Shown: in pieces, positions 24,125 through 33,003 of the stretch | How the letters are laid out: every line of letters begins with the position of its first letter | How positions within the stretch are numbered: position 1 is the first letter of the stretch | NCBI RefSeq assembly: GCF_042660205.1 | Contig: NZ_JBHSTQ010000006.1 | Coordinates: 121,508 to 185,507, forward strand | DNA from: Sporolactobacillus kofuensis | GTDB taxonomy: Bacteria; Bacillota; Bacilli; Bacillales; Sporolactobacillaceae | Reading direction: 5' to 3' | Length of the DNA: 64,000 nt | Translations under genes and position numbers: made by a program | The notes under the pieces: model-generated | Told to the model about the DNA's origin: nothing | The model's database searches: none | What the model saw: only the letters and a program-made list of their open reading frames with translations

Positions 24125-24934
24125 ATGCTTCATCAATTGTCCACGCTCCACCCGGTGCTACTTGCACTCTTTGCCGGACTTTTTACCTGGGGATGTACAG
24201 CGGCTGGTGCGGCGCTCGTCTTTTTCTTTAAACAGCTGAATCAAAAAATGGCGAATGTCATGTTTGGTTTTGCAGCCGGTGTGATGATTGCTGCCAGTTT
24301 TTGGTCACTACTTGCCCCTGCGCTTGAACTCAGTTCTGGCATGGGCACCTTCTCATTCATTCCCGCACTTGTCGGCTTTTTGCTTGGTGGCGTCTTTTTA
24401 CGAATCGTCGATCGACTGATTCCCCATCTACATCTTGGGTTTCCAGTGGCAGAAAAAGAAGGACCGAAAACTAAACTGCACAAAATTATCTTACTGGTCT
24501 TTTCCATTACCATTCACAACATACCCGAAGGTGCAGCAGTCGGTGTTGCTTTCGGGGCAGTCATTGCCGGTAATACCGAATTACTTGTCGCCGCGTTGAC
24601 ACTTGCATTCGGCATTGGCATTCAAAATTTTCCCGAAGGCGCAGCGGTGGCCATTCCGCTGCGGGGAGAAGGACTCACGCGATGGAAAAGTTTCTGGTAT
24701 GGTCAATTATCCGCCATTGTTGAACCAATTTTTGCTGTCATCGGTGCCTATTTAGTCGTGCATGTGTCACCGATTCTGCCCTATGCACTCGCTTTTGCTG
24801 CCGGAGCAATGATCTTTGTTGTCATTGAAGAACTCATTCCGGAATCGCAGCGTGAAGGTTCAACAGATCTCGCAACCACTGCTACAATGATCGGATTCGC
24901 GGTCATGATGGTGCTGGATGTTGCACTGGGCTGA
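24125..24934 (+). CDS. ZIP-family divalent metal transporter
   Basis: This 269-residue eight-helix ZIP transporter moves zinc or a related divalent metal into the cytoplasm. The two metal-site helices carry the duplicated motifs HNIPEGAAVG (helix IV) and QNFPEGAAVA (helix V). The second His-to-Gln change is common in the gufA-type subfamily. A late EELIPES motif is also typical. GGAGG precedes the ATG by seven bases. It is monocistronic. Confidence 0.92.
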   Translation: MLHQLSTLHPVLLALFAGLFTWGCTAAGAALVFFFKQLNQKMANVMFGFAAGVMIAASFWSLLAPALELSSGMGTFSFIPALVGFLLGGVFLRIVDRLIPHLHLGFPVAEKEGPKTKLHKIILLVFSITIHNIPEGAAVGVAFGAVIAGNTELLVAALTLAFGIGIQNFPEGAAVAIPLRGEGLTRWKSFWYGQLSAIVEPIFAVIGAYLVVHVSPILPYALAFAAGAMIFVVIEELIPESQREGSTDLATTATMIGFAVMMVLDVALG

Positions 24935-25037
24935 AGGGGCCGACACCCGACCTTAGCTAAAGGCACTCAGACCCCTTTCGATGTCGCAGGTAACGGGCAA
25001 GGGGCCCTTGATTGATTCATTACTGCTTTGAATCCTT

Positions 25038-25580
25038 TTATCGCTTCCCGGCCTTCTTCCCCGGCATAAATGCCCGCCTCTGATCTAATGGTTGCTCCTT
25101 CGCAGTCATTACATCCGGATCCAGGCAGTAAACAGCTGTCGCGCTGCCAAGGGATGAGCGGTATTTTTCAAGATGTGTGCGGGCCAATGGGCGATTAAAA
25201 TAATCCGGCACATATTTATCAAGCAATTTTTGCATGGCGTCCCGTGCTTCATCCAAGTCGGTAAGACGCGTCGCCTTTCCGAAAATCATAACACTCAAAT
25301 AAGCTGTACTTGTATGTGCCGGCACAGAACCCGCCATAATCCCGTACTCCGTACAGACGGTAAAACAAGCGTTGGATGACATGCGCATTAAATCTACTTT
25401 TTTCCCCTCATCTGCACCGTGAAAATAAATCTTATTTTGGTACCAAACAAAATTAAGCGGTACAACATAGGGATATTCTTCATCATTGAGTCCTAAAAAA
25501 CCTACTTGTGCGTGGCTTAAAAAATTGTCGATTTTCTCCTGATCCGTGCATAGCTTATCAGCTCTTCGCATTGGTTGCAT
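25038..25580 (-). CDS. Pyridoxamine 5'-phosphate oxidase-like flavoprotein (NimA-type)
   Basis: This 180-residue split-barrel FMN-binding protein is of the PNPOx-like, nitroimidazole-resistance (Nim) group: VGFLGLNDEEYPYVVPLNFVW, KIYFHGADEGKK and YLSVMIFGKATRL. Such proteins reduce small molecules or bind flavin; true resistance is not implied. A GGCGGGACGGGA stretch precedes the ATG, and an ATG three codons later is an alternative. Confidence 0.85.
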   Translation of the reverse strand: MQPMRRADKLCTDQEKIDNFLSHAQVGFLGLNDEEYPYVVPLNFVWYQNKIYFHGADEGKKVDLMRMSSNACFTVCTEYGIMAGSVPAHTSTAYLSVMIFGKATRLTDLDEARDAMQKLLDKYVPDYFNRPLARTHLEKYRSSLGSATAVYCLDPDVMTAKEQPLDQRRAFMPGKKAGKR

Positions 25581-25795
25581 TCCCGTCCCGCCTTTTTTAT
25601 CCCGCCGTTTTCATTTATTATAAAATGATTTCATATTGTTTAAAAGATACAGATGTGACTCGTTTAAAAAGCATCGTGAGGATTTTTCAAAGTGAAAAAG
25701 TGAGCGTGCATCTACTGCCCGCTCACTTATCCATAGATCGATATGAAGGAAAATCCCTCTAGTAAACAACCAACATATTAGAAATCCACTTATTA

Positions 25796-26842
25796 TTACT
25801 TAGAAATCGTCAGCAATTGATCTGGGAAGATCTTATCCGACGACAGGTGATTGATCTTCATTAACTGTTCAACAGTGATGCCATGTGCTTTGGCAATGGC
25901 CCAAAGTGTGTCACCGGATTTAATCGTGTATTTTTTCGATGGACTCTGAAGTAAGATTTTCTGTCCAGGTTTGATCAAAGATCCATTAAGCTTATTAATT
26001 TGTTGAATTTTCTTCACGGAAATGCCATTATGATTCGAAATCGCCCAAAGCGTGTCTCCTGCCTGTACAATATACACTCCGTTATTTGTATGTGCCGTTA
26101 TCGTCTTGGCTTTCTTGGAAACTTTGACAGCAGCATTTGAAGTGCTCGAATGTTTCTGAGTTACATTTGATGATGGAGTCGATGCAGAGTCCGATGGATT
26201 GCTCGTCTCTGTTTGGGCAGTTACCGCCGCCTTTGGTTGATCGGATGATGCTGTCTGATTCGTTGACGTGCTCTGCTGCTGTTGTACATCTGAGGTACCT
26301 TGATTTGTACTCGTTTGAGTCGACGAAGATTGAGACTCTCGAATTGATTCTTTTGTTTGCGTTGAACTCGAAGACTGCTGTACTGCAGGCTGACTACTTG
26401 TCACAATTCTCCGTGCAGTAACATAGCGTGGTGCCCAGTAACTTGATGCGCCACCACCAAAGATTTGTGTTTCACGAACACCTGTATTTTCATTTTCAGA
26501 ACTAATCATACGATTATTTCCGACATAAATTCCGACATGTGAAATCCCACTGCCCGACGTGTTGAAGAAAACAAGATCTCCCGGTTGCAAGTCTGAGCGG
26601 CTCACTGCAGTTCCATATCCTGCCTGTGCAGCTGCGTTATGTGGCAATTGAATACCTAACTGAGAGAAGACGCGAAGGGTAAACCCTGAGCAGTCATTAT
26701 TGCCCCATGAGTAGGCTTGTCCAATTCCCTGTTGTGCTTTATTTACCACTGATGTTCCTGAAGCTGCGAACGCCTGATGTGTTCCAAGGCTTGTCACGGC
26801 TAAGCCACCAATCAATGCAACAGATAATAATCTTTTTTTCAT
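25796..26842 (-). CDS. Secreted NlpC/P60 endopeptidase with two C-terminal LysM domains
   Basis: This 348-residue exported peptidoglycan hydrolase has a signal peptide at 1-27 (THQAFA). The NlpC/P60 domain runs from about 30 to 150, with catalytic Cys51 (NNDCSGF) and His102 (ISHVGIYVG). A long Ser/Thr/Gln-rich linker (about 155-255) follows, then LysM repeats at about 258-302 (YIVQAGDTLWAISN) and 304-348 (YTIKSGDTLWAIAK). The enzyme probably cleaves D-Glu-diaminopimelate stem-peptide bonds while LysM anchors it to glycan. The catalytic domain comes before LysM, the reverse of LytE-type enzymes. The start was set at 26842, with GGGGAGGAA upstream. Confidence 0.93.
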   Translation of the reverse strand: MKKRLLSVALIGGLAVTSLGTHQAFAASGTSVVNKAQQGIGQAYSWGNNDCSGFTLRVFSQLGIQLPHNAAAQAGYGTAVSRSDLQPGDLVFFNTSGSGISHVGIYVGNNRMISSENENTGVRETQIFGGGASSYWAPRYVTARRIVTSSQPAVQQSSSSTQTKESIRESQSSSTQTSTNQGTSDVQQQQSTSTNQTASSDQPKAAVTAQTETSNPSDSASTPSSNVTQKHSSTSNAAVKVSKKAKTITAHTNNGVYIVQAGDTLWAISNHNGISVKKIQQINKLNGSLIKPGQKILLQSPSKKYTIKSGDTLWAIAKAHGITVEQLMKINHLSSDKIFPDQLLTISK

Positions 26843-27185
26843 TATAAGTTCCTCCCCAATGCAATCGTCCATAATCTCTTTTTTCATTGATTTATGTAAC
26901 TATTGTCAACAAAACTAATCATAGGCTCATGAAATTGCAACAGAGTAACATCGTGTTGACAGCAGCGATACAATTCGATTACAAAAATCGCAAATTGGTT
27001 CATATTTCCTCTAGTTATTAGCATTGCTAACATCTGTGTACAAGAATGGAAAATTATAGGGTATCCGTAGCAACCATTTTAAGTGAGATTATTTCAGATA
27101 AGATCAATGAGGAATTTCATCAGGTGTCTCGCATTTTCGCCGTATTTTTACGCAAACAGTCTTACTTTCTTTTCTTTTGAAAAAA
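26843..27185. other. Intergenic, no gene seen
   Basis: AT-rich leader and promoter region of the NlpC/P60 gene. I find no convincing gene or RNA element. Confidence 0.4.
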
Positions 27186-27216
27186 TGAGAGGAAGTTGAA
27201 CTTCCTCTCGTTTTTG
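27186..27216. terminator. Terminator-like hairpin
   Basis: The stem GAGAGGAAG with CTTCCTCTC has A-runs to the left and TTTTT to the right. It lies just past the AEC transporter gene on the minus strand. Confidence 0.8.
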
Positions 27217-27259
27217 TGAGCTTCCGTCAGGCTCGATCAAAAGATTCTCTTTGCTCGAA

Positions 27260-28174
27260 TCAGGATAACGCAAGATAGGTAATGATGGGGATCGTCACCA
27301 TACTTATTAACGTCGAGACGACCACATATTCTGAGGCGGTCCTTCCTTCTCCAGCATATAGTTCCGCCATGGCCGTATTAATTGCTCCGGCAGGCATCGC
27401 TGCTGCAATGATCATGACACCCAAAATGATCGTATTAGGAACACCAAGTTTCAAAAGAGGAATCAATAGAATCGGCAGAATAATTAATCGCGTCAGGCAG
27501 AAGTTGTAAATATCGATTCTTTTTAGGAGTCTCTTCATATCTGTAAAAGCAAACAAAGCACCAGTAATGACCATAGACAGCGGGGCCGTCATGCCACCTA
27601 ATGATGTGAGCGCCTCAGCAAACGGCTTTGGAATCGTGATTTTTGTAAAGAAGAACACGAAACCGATAATCGACGCCGCAATAGCCGAGGTGAATAAAAA
27701 AGATCGGAAATCAAAATGCGATTTTCCCGAATACAATTTAATGCCAAATGTAAACAGGAAAACATTTGAAACAGCATTATATGTGACTAATGCAATTAAG
27801 CCTCGCTCGCCAAAAATTGAACCGATAATGGGAATGCCAATAAACAAGATATTTGAAAATGTGCAGCAGCCGATCCAAACCGACTGCAGAGAGATCTTGA
27901 CCTTGAAAAGTTTCGTTACACCGATGGCAATGAATAATGTAATCAGCATAAAAAGCAGACTGACGATCATCGATTGAATTATGATGTTCACGATGCTCCA
28001 GCTAAACGGTATTTGACAACTCATTAATATGGCGCATGGCAATGCTAAATTTGTTAGAACACTAGACAGTCCGGAAATATGCATCTGTTTCAACCCATTC
28101 AATTTCACCAACAAAAATCCGGCAAGCATAAAAATAATTAATTCGATACTTTCTTTAAACAAAATGGCAACCAA
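27260..28174 (-). CDS. AEC-family (auxin efflux carrier-like) transporter
   Basis: This is a membrane protein of about 304 residues with ten hydrophobic segments and the family layout of two five-helix halves. It has LTNLALPCAILMS near helix 2 and AAAMPAGAINTAMAELYAG in the second half. Bacterial members carry malate, malonate or similar organic acids; the substrate is not readable. The start is unsure: a TTG at 28174 has AAAGGTGAG four bases upstream, a GTG lies at 28183, and an in-frame ATG at 28219 lacks a ribosome binding site. Confidence 0.85.
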   Translation of the reverse strand: MVAILFKESIELIIFMLAGFLLVKLNGLKQMHISGLSSVLTNLALPCAILMSCQIPFSWSIVNIIIQSMIVSLLFMLITLFIAIGVTKLFKVKISLQSVWIGCCTFSNILFIGIPIIGSIFGERGLIALVTYNAVSNVFLFTFGIKLYSGKSHFDFRSFLFTSAIAASIIGFVFFFTKITIPKPFAEALTSLGGMTAPLSMVITGALFAFTDMKRLLKRIDIYNFCLTRLIILPILLIPLLKLGVPNTIILGVMIIAAAMPAGAINTAMAELYAGEGRTASEYVVVSTLISMVTIPIITYLALS

Positions 28175-28434
28175 TAAACTCACCTTTTTACTTTCGTATA
28201 CTAAAAAATATCTTAACATGAAGCATGAATGATTTCTGCTCCTATTTTCAAAACTTACGAATAACAGGCAAAAGTCTACGGGGGGTTGCGCATCACTCCG
28301 GATTCATTTTTTCGATACATCTAAATGCGAAACCAAATGCCCACAAAACAGTTTACGTGCTAAGATGGATGTAATGAATATTTGGAACTGAATCACGAAG
28401 TAATGAGAATAATGTTAGGCGGAGGATTGTCAAA

Positions 28435-29826
28435 GTGGAACAACAGAAAGTGATTATTATTGGCGCCGGGATTTCAGGACTGGCTGCAGCCTTCTACATA
28501 AAAAAAAGAAAACCAGAAGCTAAGGTTACGGTACTTGAAGCCTCTGGTAGAATCGGTGGAAAGATTAAGACCGTGAGACGGGACGGATTTGTGATTGAGT
28601 GCGGTCCTGAGGGCTACATGGCACGTAAGCCGGCACTTACCAACCTGATTAACGATATTGGTCTTGGGGACCAGCTCGTCCATTCAGGGACAGGCACTTA
28701 TTATATCTACGTCAACCATCAGCTCAGGAAGATGCCGGCCGGTTCCGTTATGGGCATTCCTACAAAGCTGCTTCCGATGGTGACGACCGGACTCGTCAGC
28801 CCTTGGGGTAAGCTGCGTGCGGCTTTGGACCTGCTGATTCCGCACGTGTATCGGGACAAAGACATTTCGCTAAAAGAATTTTTCGAAAGGCGTCTTGGTT
28901 CAGAACTCGTAACCAATATGATTGAGCCATTACTTTCCGGCATATATAGCGGCAATTTGGCGGATATGAGTTTGGAGGCCACACTGCCTCAATTTGCGGC
29001 CATTGAAAAGAAGCACAGAAGCCTCATTTTGGGCATGAAAAGCATCCAACCACCCAAACAAGCGGGAACACCAAAGAAAAGATCGGGACAATTTCTATCC
29101 CTATCCTGTGGACTTGACGTTCTGACAGAAAAACTGGCTTCCTATGCAGATGAAATTCGGTTAAACACACCTGTTGCTCATGTTGCGCCGAGAAGCGTCA
29201 CTCTAGAGGATGGTACCGTGATGAACGCTGACGCCATCATTCTCGCAACATCTCCAAAACAATTCGGACCACTGCTCGATTTCTCTGAAGCCTGGAGTTT
29301 GACCAATGATAAACGGACGTCAACGGCATCCGTAGCCTTTGCCTTTAATAAAAACGAGGTAGAACCAATTGATGGGACAGGCTATGTCGTCTCCAGAAAA
29401 GAAGGGCTAACTATTACCGCGTGCAGCTTTATGGATCGCAAATGGTCCTACGCTGCACCTGAAAATGGCACACTGATCCGCACGTACGTAGGAACCGCGG
29501 ACAATGCATCAATCGTTGAAGAAAGCGACGAAGTGATCGAGAAAAAAGCACTCGCTGATCTGAGAAAAATTGGAAATATCGGGACCCCTTTGTTCTCGGT
29601 CATCACTCGCCAGATTGACACTATGCCGCAATACACCGTCAATCATAATCAGCGTGTTCAGGCGTTTGAAGATGCACTCGAGAAAATGAGCGGTGTCTAT
29701 GCATGTGGGGCCATGCTTCATGGCGTAGGCTTGCCGGATTGCGTGGATACCGCCATGCATGTGGCTGAAAAAGCCGCAAAGGCGTTGACAGACGAAGAGC
29801 GAACGCAAACCAACAGCAAAAGATGA
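28435..29826 (+). CDS. hemY: Protoporphyrinogen/coproporphyrinogen III oxidase HemY (CgoX)
   Basis: This is a 463-residue FAD-dependent oxidase that makes aromatic porphyrin late in haem synthesis. The N-terminal dinucleotide-binding motif is IIIGAGISGLAAAFYI, followed by the GRIGGKI flavin motif, FVIECGPEGYMA and the C-terminal GLPDCVDTAMHVA. GGAGG precedes the GTG at 28435. It is alone: no hemE, hemH or other haem gene is adjacent, whereas in Bacillus hemEHY are together. Whether the cell makes haem cannot be judged from this window. Confidence 0.9.
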   Translation: MEQQKVIIIGAGISGLAAAFYIKKRKPEAKVTVLEASGRIGGKIKTVRRDGFVIECGPEGYMARKPALTNLINDIGLGDQLVHSGTGTYYIYVNHQLRKMPAGSVMGIPTKLLPMVTTGLVSPWGKLRAALDLLIPHVYRDKDISLKEFFERRLGSELVTNMIEPLLSGIYSGNLADMSLEATLPQFAAIEKKHRSLILGMKSIQPPKQAGTPKKRSGQFLSLSCGLDVLTEKLASYADEIRLNTPVAHVAPRSVTLEDGTVMNADAIILATSPKQFGPLLDFSEAWSLTNDKRTSTASVAFAFNKNEVEPIDGTGYVVSRKEGLTITACSFMDRKWSYAAPENGTLIRTYVGTADNASIVEESDEVIEKKALADLRKIGNIGTPLFSVITRQIDTMPQYTVNHNQRVQAFEDALEKMSGVYACGAMLHGVGLPDCVDTAMHVAEKAAKALTDEERTQTNSKR

Positions 29827-29863
29827 TCATAGCCCCCCGACTGATAAATACATTTGAAACGTG

Positions 29864-29899
29864 AAAAACCGAGAGGAATAAACAGCCTCTCGGTTTTTT
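29864..29899. terminator. Terminator after hemY
   Basis: The stem AAAAACCGAGAGG with CCTCTCGGTTTTTT ends in a T-run on the plus strand, and can also end the converging DsbA-type gene. Confidence 0.85.
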
Positions 29900-29993
29900 G
29901 CTTGATTACAGGACAAAAATCATCTTTGTGATTATGCGGTCATGGTAAAGGTCACAACCCGATACTCCATGTACAGCAGCTCTCGCCGATTCA

Positions 29994-30722
29994 TTATTTT
30001 TTCTGTGGAATCATGCAATTTCCATCCGTACATGATGCTTCGTCTCCATTGTCTGATGAAAGCACATGCAATTTCGGTGTTGGATTCTCTTCTTCCCATA
30101 CCTGTTGCAGTGCAGCGACAAAGGTCTCGGTTGGCTGTGCACCCGAAATGGCGTATTTACGATTCATAATAAAGAACGGCACACCGTTGATCCCGAATTT
30201 TCGAGCTGCATCTTCATCCTTGCGGACATCATCTACATAGAGATCCTTATCATTAAGAACCTTTACGGCTTCCGTTCTATCTAAACCTGATGCCTCCGCA
30301 ATATCTGCAAGTGTATCCAAATTCCCCACATTCTTAGCTTCAATAAAGTAGGCCCGAAACAGGTTTTCGATCATCGGTGCTCCTTTTCCGTTCTGTTCTG
30401 CCCACTTGATCAAGCGATGCGCATTAAACGTATTTGATAATTTCATGTCATCAAAGTTAAAATTCAGCCCAACAGAGGCTGCTTGCTTGCTAAGCCCTTG
30501 AACATTTTGTTTCGCCTGCTCAATACTAATCCCGTAATTTTCCGCTAATTTCTCATAAATGCTTTTATCTGTGCTCAGTGGTGCATGCCGATCCAGTTCA
30601 AAGCTTTTAAATTCAACCTCAACTTGTTCTTTATGAGGAAATTGACTGAGTGCATTTTCTAGTCTGTGCTTTCCAATGTAGCAGAATGGGCACGCGACAT
30701 CAGACCAAACTTCAATTTTCAT
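29994..30722 (-). CDS. DsbA-family oxidoreductase (FrnE-like)
   Basis: This is a 242-residue cytoplasmic thioredoxin-fold protein with an inserted helical domain. The active site is CPFC (Cys11, Cys14) and the cis-proline loop is NGVPFFIMN. No signal peptide is present. FrnE-type proteins act in oxidative or thiol stress and disulfide exchange. A second cysteine pair sits in the C-terminal tail (CTDGNC), similar to extra cysteines reported in FrnE of Deinococcus. GGAGGTG precedes the ATG. Confidence 0.9.
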   Translation of the reverse strand: MKIEVWSDVACPFCYIGKHRLENALSQFPHKEQVEVEFKSFELDRHAPLSTDKSIYEKLAENYGISIEQAKQNVQGLSKQAASVGLNFNFDDMKLSNTFNAHRLIKWAEQNGKGAPMIENLFRAYFIEAKNVGNLDTLADIAEASGLDRTEAVKVLNDKDLYVDDVRKDEDAARKFGINGVPFFIMNRKYAISGAQPTETFVAALQQVWEEENPTPKLHVLSSDNGDEASCTDGNCMIPQKK

Positions 30723-31167
30723 ACGAACACCTCCATGTTCACTTCTTGATAGTTAATGACAAGTGCCAAAGTGTCCCTAAGTTTCCTGATCCTGCATTTC
30801 ATGCAATTACATGAACCACTTCATTAAGCTCAGTTTTTTCGTCACTGCTTCGTACACACAGAGTCTATCACACGAACCAAAAAGTGAGCAAACAACATGC
30901 TTGTGACCTGCTCTTTCCCCATTTCACAAGCAGGCATTCCTATGAAGCCATGTATTTTATTTCAATATTATGTGAATTAATTCTAAACCGATTATAATTA
31001 ATCTATGTTAAATTATTGGGGTTTGTGTCACCTGGTGACGCTAAGTCCATGATGAAACTTTTCAAAGAAGAAATTTTTACCCTTAATAACGATGCTTTCT
31101 CTCATTCCTTGAGGAAGAAATCAGCAGGTTTAATTGGGTCGGAGTCACCATGTAAAGGAGTGAGTGG
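30723..31167. other. Intergenic between divergent genes
   Basis: No coding frame with a start signal is seen. A TATAAT box at 30993-30998 could belong to a plus-strand promoter for the FtsH-like gene, which would leave a leader of about 165 bases; no clear -35 accompanies it. Confidence 0.4.
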
Positions 31168-32880
31168 ATGAAAAAATATCACTGGATCATGTGGCGGAAA
31201 TTATTGATTCTTATCACCTTAGCTGTGATCGTCATTGGCGTGATCTGGGTAGGAGGATCACGCGCACAGAACATTGCACTGACTGTCATTAACTTATTGT
31301 TCCAACTCTTTTTTTCCGTACTTATTATTATTATTCAATTTGTTGCGCTCTTTTGGTTTCTTGCTAGGGGCAGGACGTATTGGATCATGCCTGGGGAGAC
31401 CGGATCAAGCTGGGACGACTACCGTGGCAACCCCGAAATCGTCGAAAATGCGAAACGCATTGTCACCTTGCTTAAAGGTGTTAAAGATTTTAAGAAAATG
31501 GGCGGTCAAGCCATCCGTGGTATGCTGCTGTGTGGACCCCCTGGGACCGGAAAGTCCTATCTTGCACAAGTCATCGCTAATGAGGCTCAGGTACCCTTTG
31601 CATATGCTTCGGCACCAAGCTTTCAAAATATGTTCTTCGGTGTTGGAAATTTGAAAGTCATGAGCCTTTACCGAAAAGCGCGGAAATTAGCAAAAACGTA
31701 TGGTGCCTGCATTATTTTCATTGATGAAATTGACGCGATTGGTATGTCTCGGCAATCCAGTATGGGCAGCGGCGGTCTCGGTGGGATGCTTGGCATGGGC
31801 GGGTCCGGTCTACTTAATGAGCTGCTCCTGCAAATGGATCCGCCAAATATTGATCATTCACGTTTTGCTAAGCTGCTGCGTTCGCTTGGACTCAGGCACA
31901 AAAAAGCAGAGCCGCGTGCCGTTTTAACTATCGGTGCAACGAATCTTCCCGACGTACTTGATCCTGCCTTGCTTCGTCCCGGCCGATTTGATCGAAAGCT
32001 CTGGGTGTACCCGCCAGATTATGATGGCCGAGTCGATGTATTCGATTATTATCTAAAGAAAATTAATCGAGATGAAACATTAACTCCTCAGAAAGCGGCG
32101 CTAGATACAATTAGCTACAGCCCGGCACAGATCAAGCATATTGTTAACGAAGCGATTATCATTGCACATCAGCGTAATGCAAAAAAAGCGAGCTACGAAG
32201 ATTTCAGGGCAGCCATGGAAACCTATGAGTGGGGGCTGAAACAACCGCTTCGTTCAATGAGTGCTGATGAAAAAAGGAATGTCGCCTATCATGAAGCCGG
32301 ACATGCGGTTGCTCAATATTTGCTGAAACCTCATGAACGCGTCTGGAAAGTCACCATTATCCGACGTGGTGGTGCACTTGGTCTTGCGGCGACAAAACCG
32401 ACACATGAGCGCTACAACCAGAGCGATAGCGAGATGTTAGCAGAAATACAAGTTTGCCTCGCTTCACGCGCAACTGAAGAACTCTTTTTAGGAAAAAAAT
32501 TAAATGGTGTAACCTCAGATTTGCAGCAAGCAACTGAGCTTGCCGGTGCTTACCTCGGGGCAGTCGGAATGGGCGATGAATTGTTCAGCTGGCTATCAAC
32601 AGGTTCACAACAGGATGCACTCAAACAACTCCGCCCAAAGATCAATGCATTGTTAAAAGATCAAATGAGCCAAGTGAAGACATTGATCCAAGACCAAACC
32701 GACTTTGTCCATGCCATTGCCCGAGAATTACTCACGCGTGGTGATCTTACCGGAGAAGAAATTGAGGAAATCTACATCAATCTGTATGGTCATACGCGGC
32801 CGGAAGTTCCCGAAATTAAAGCTTTGGTCGCAACCTCAGCTTCGAAGCAATCATCAGAAGAACCTATTGAAGAAAAATAA
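31168..32880 (+). CDS. FtsH-like membrane AAA+ zinc protease, minimal form
   Basis: This is a 570-residue membrane-anchored protease. Two close membrane helices (about 11-30 and 38-66) have almost no external loop. A AAA+ domain follows: Walker A GPPGTGKS (123-130), pore region SFQNMFFGVG, Walker B IIFIDEID (182-189) and arginine finger region RPGRFDR. The M41 protease domain has HEAGH (375-379) and the third zinc ligand Asp451 in TSDLQQATELA. Housekeeping FtsH has a ~70-residue external domain between its helices, absent here; an insertion rich in Gly/Ser/Met (SSMGSGGLGGMLGMGG) follows Walker B. AAGGAG precedes the ATG. It is probably a second, specialised FtsH paralogue. Confidence 0.9.
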   Translation: MKKYHWIMWRKLLILITLAVIVIGVIWVGGSRAQNIALTVINLLFQLFFSVLIIIIQFVALFWFLARGRTYWIMPGETGSSWDDYRGNPEIVENAKRIVTLLKGVKDFKKMGGQAIRGMLLCGPPGTGKSYLAQVIANEAQVPFAYASAPSFQNMFFGVGNLKVMSLYRKARKLAKTYGACIIFIDEIDAIGMSRQSSMGSGGLGGMLGMGGSGLLNELLLQMDPPNIDHSRFAKLLRSLGLRHKKAEPRAVLTIGATNLPDVLDPALLRPGRFDRKLWVYPPDYDGRVDVFDYYLKKINRDETLTPQKAALDTISYSPAQIKHIVNEAIIIAHQRNAKKASYEDFRAAMETYEWGLKQPLRSMSADEKRNVAYHEAGHAVAQYLLKPHERVWKVTIIRRGGALGLAATKPTHERYNQSDSEMLAEIQVCLASRATEELFLGKKLNGVTSDLQQATELAGAYLGAVGMGDELFSWLSTGSQQDALKQLRPKINALLKDQMSQVKTLIQDQTDFVHAIARELLTRGDLTGEEIEEIYINLYGHTRPEVPEIKALVATSASKQSSEEPIEEK

Positions 32881-32891
32881 TAAAATAACTA

Positions 32892-32936
32892 AGCCGATGA
32901 TCCCCCTCTAATTGGGGGAAATCATCGGCTTTTTCA
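32892..32936 (+). terminator. Terminator of the FtsH-like gene
   Basis: The stem AGCCGATGATCCCCC with GGGGGAAATCATCGGCT is followed by TTTTC. Confidence 0.85.
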
Positions 32937-33003
32937 TTTGTTTGTTCGTTACTGTTTTTCAACTGTTCGTTACGATTTTTCGCCTTCGTTTTCCCTTTTT
33001 GGG

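Noticed and set aside
26858..26873. AATGCAATCGTCCATA, similar to the PlcR-box-like palindrome at 20715
   Set aside because: It has the same 8-base spacer, but one outer arm is broken and it lies only 16-31 bp before the NlpC/P60 start codon, overlapping the translation start region; probably chance.
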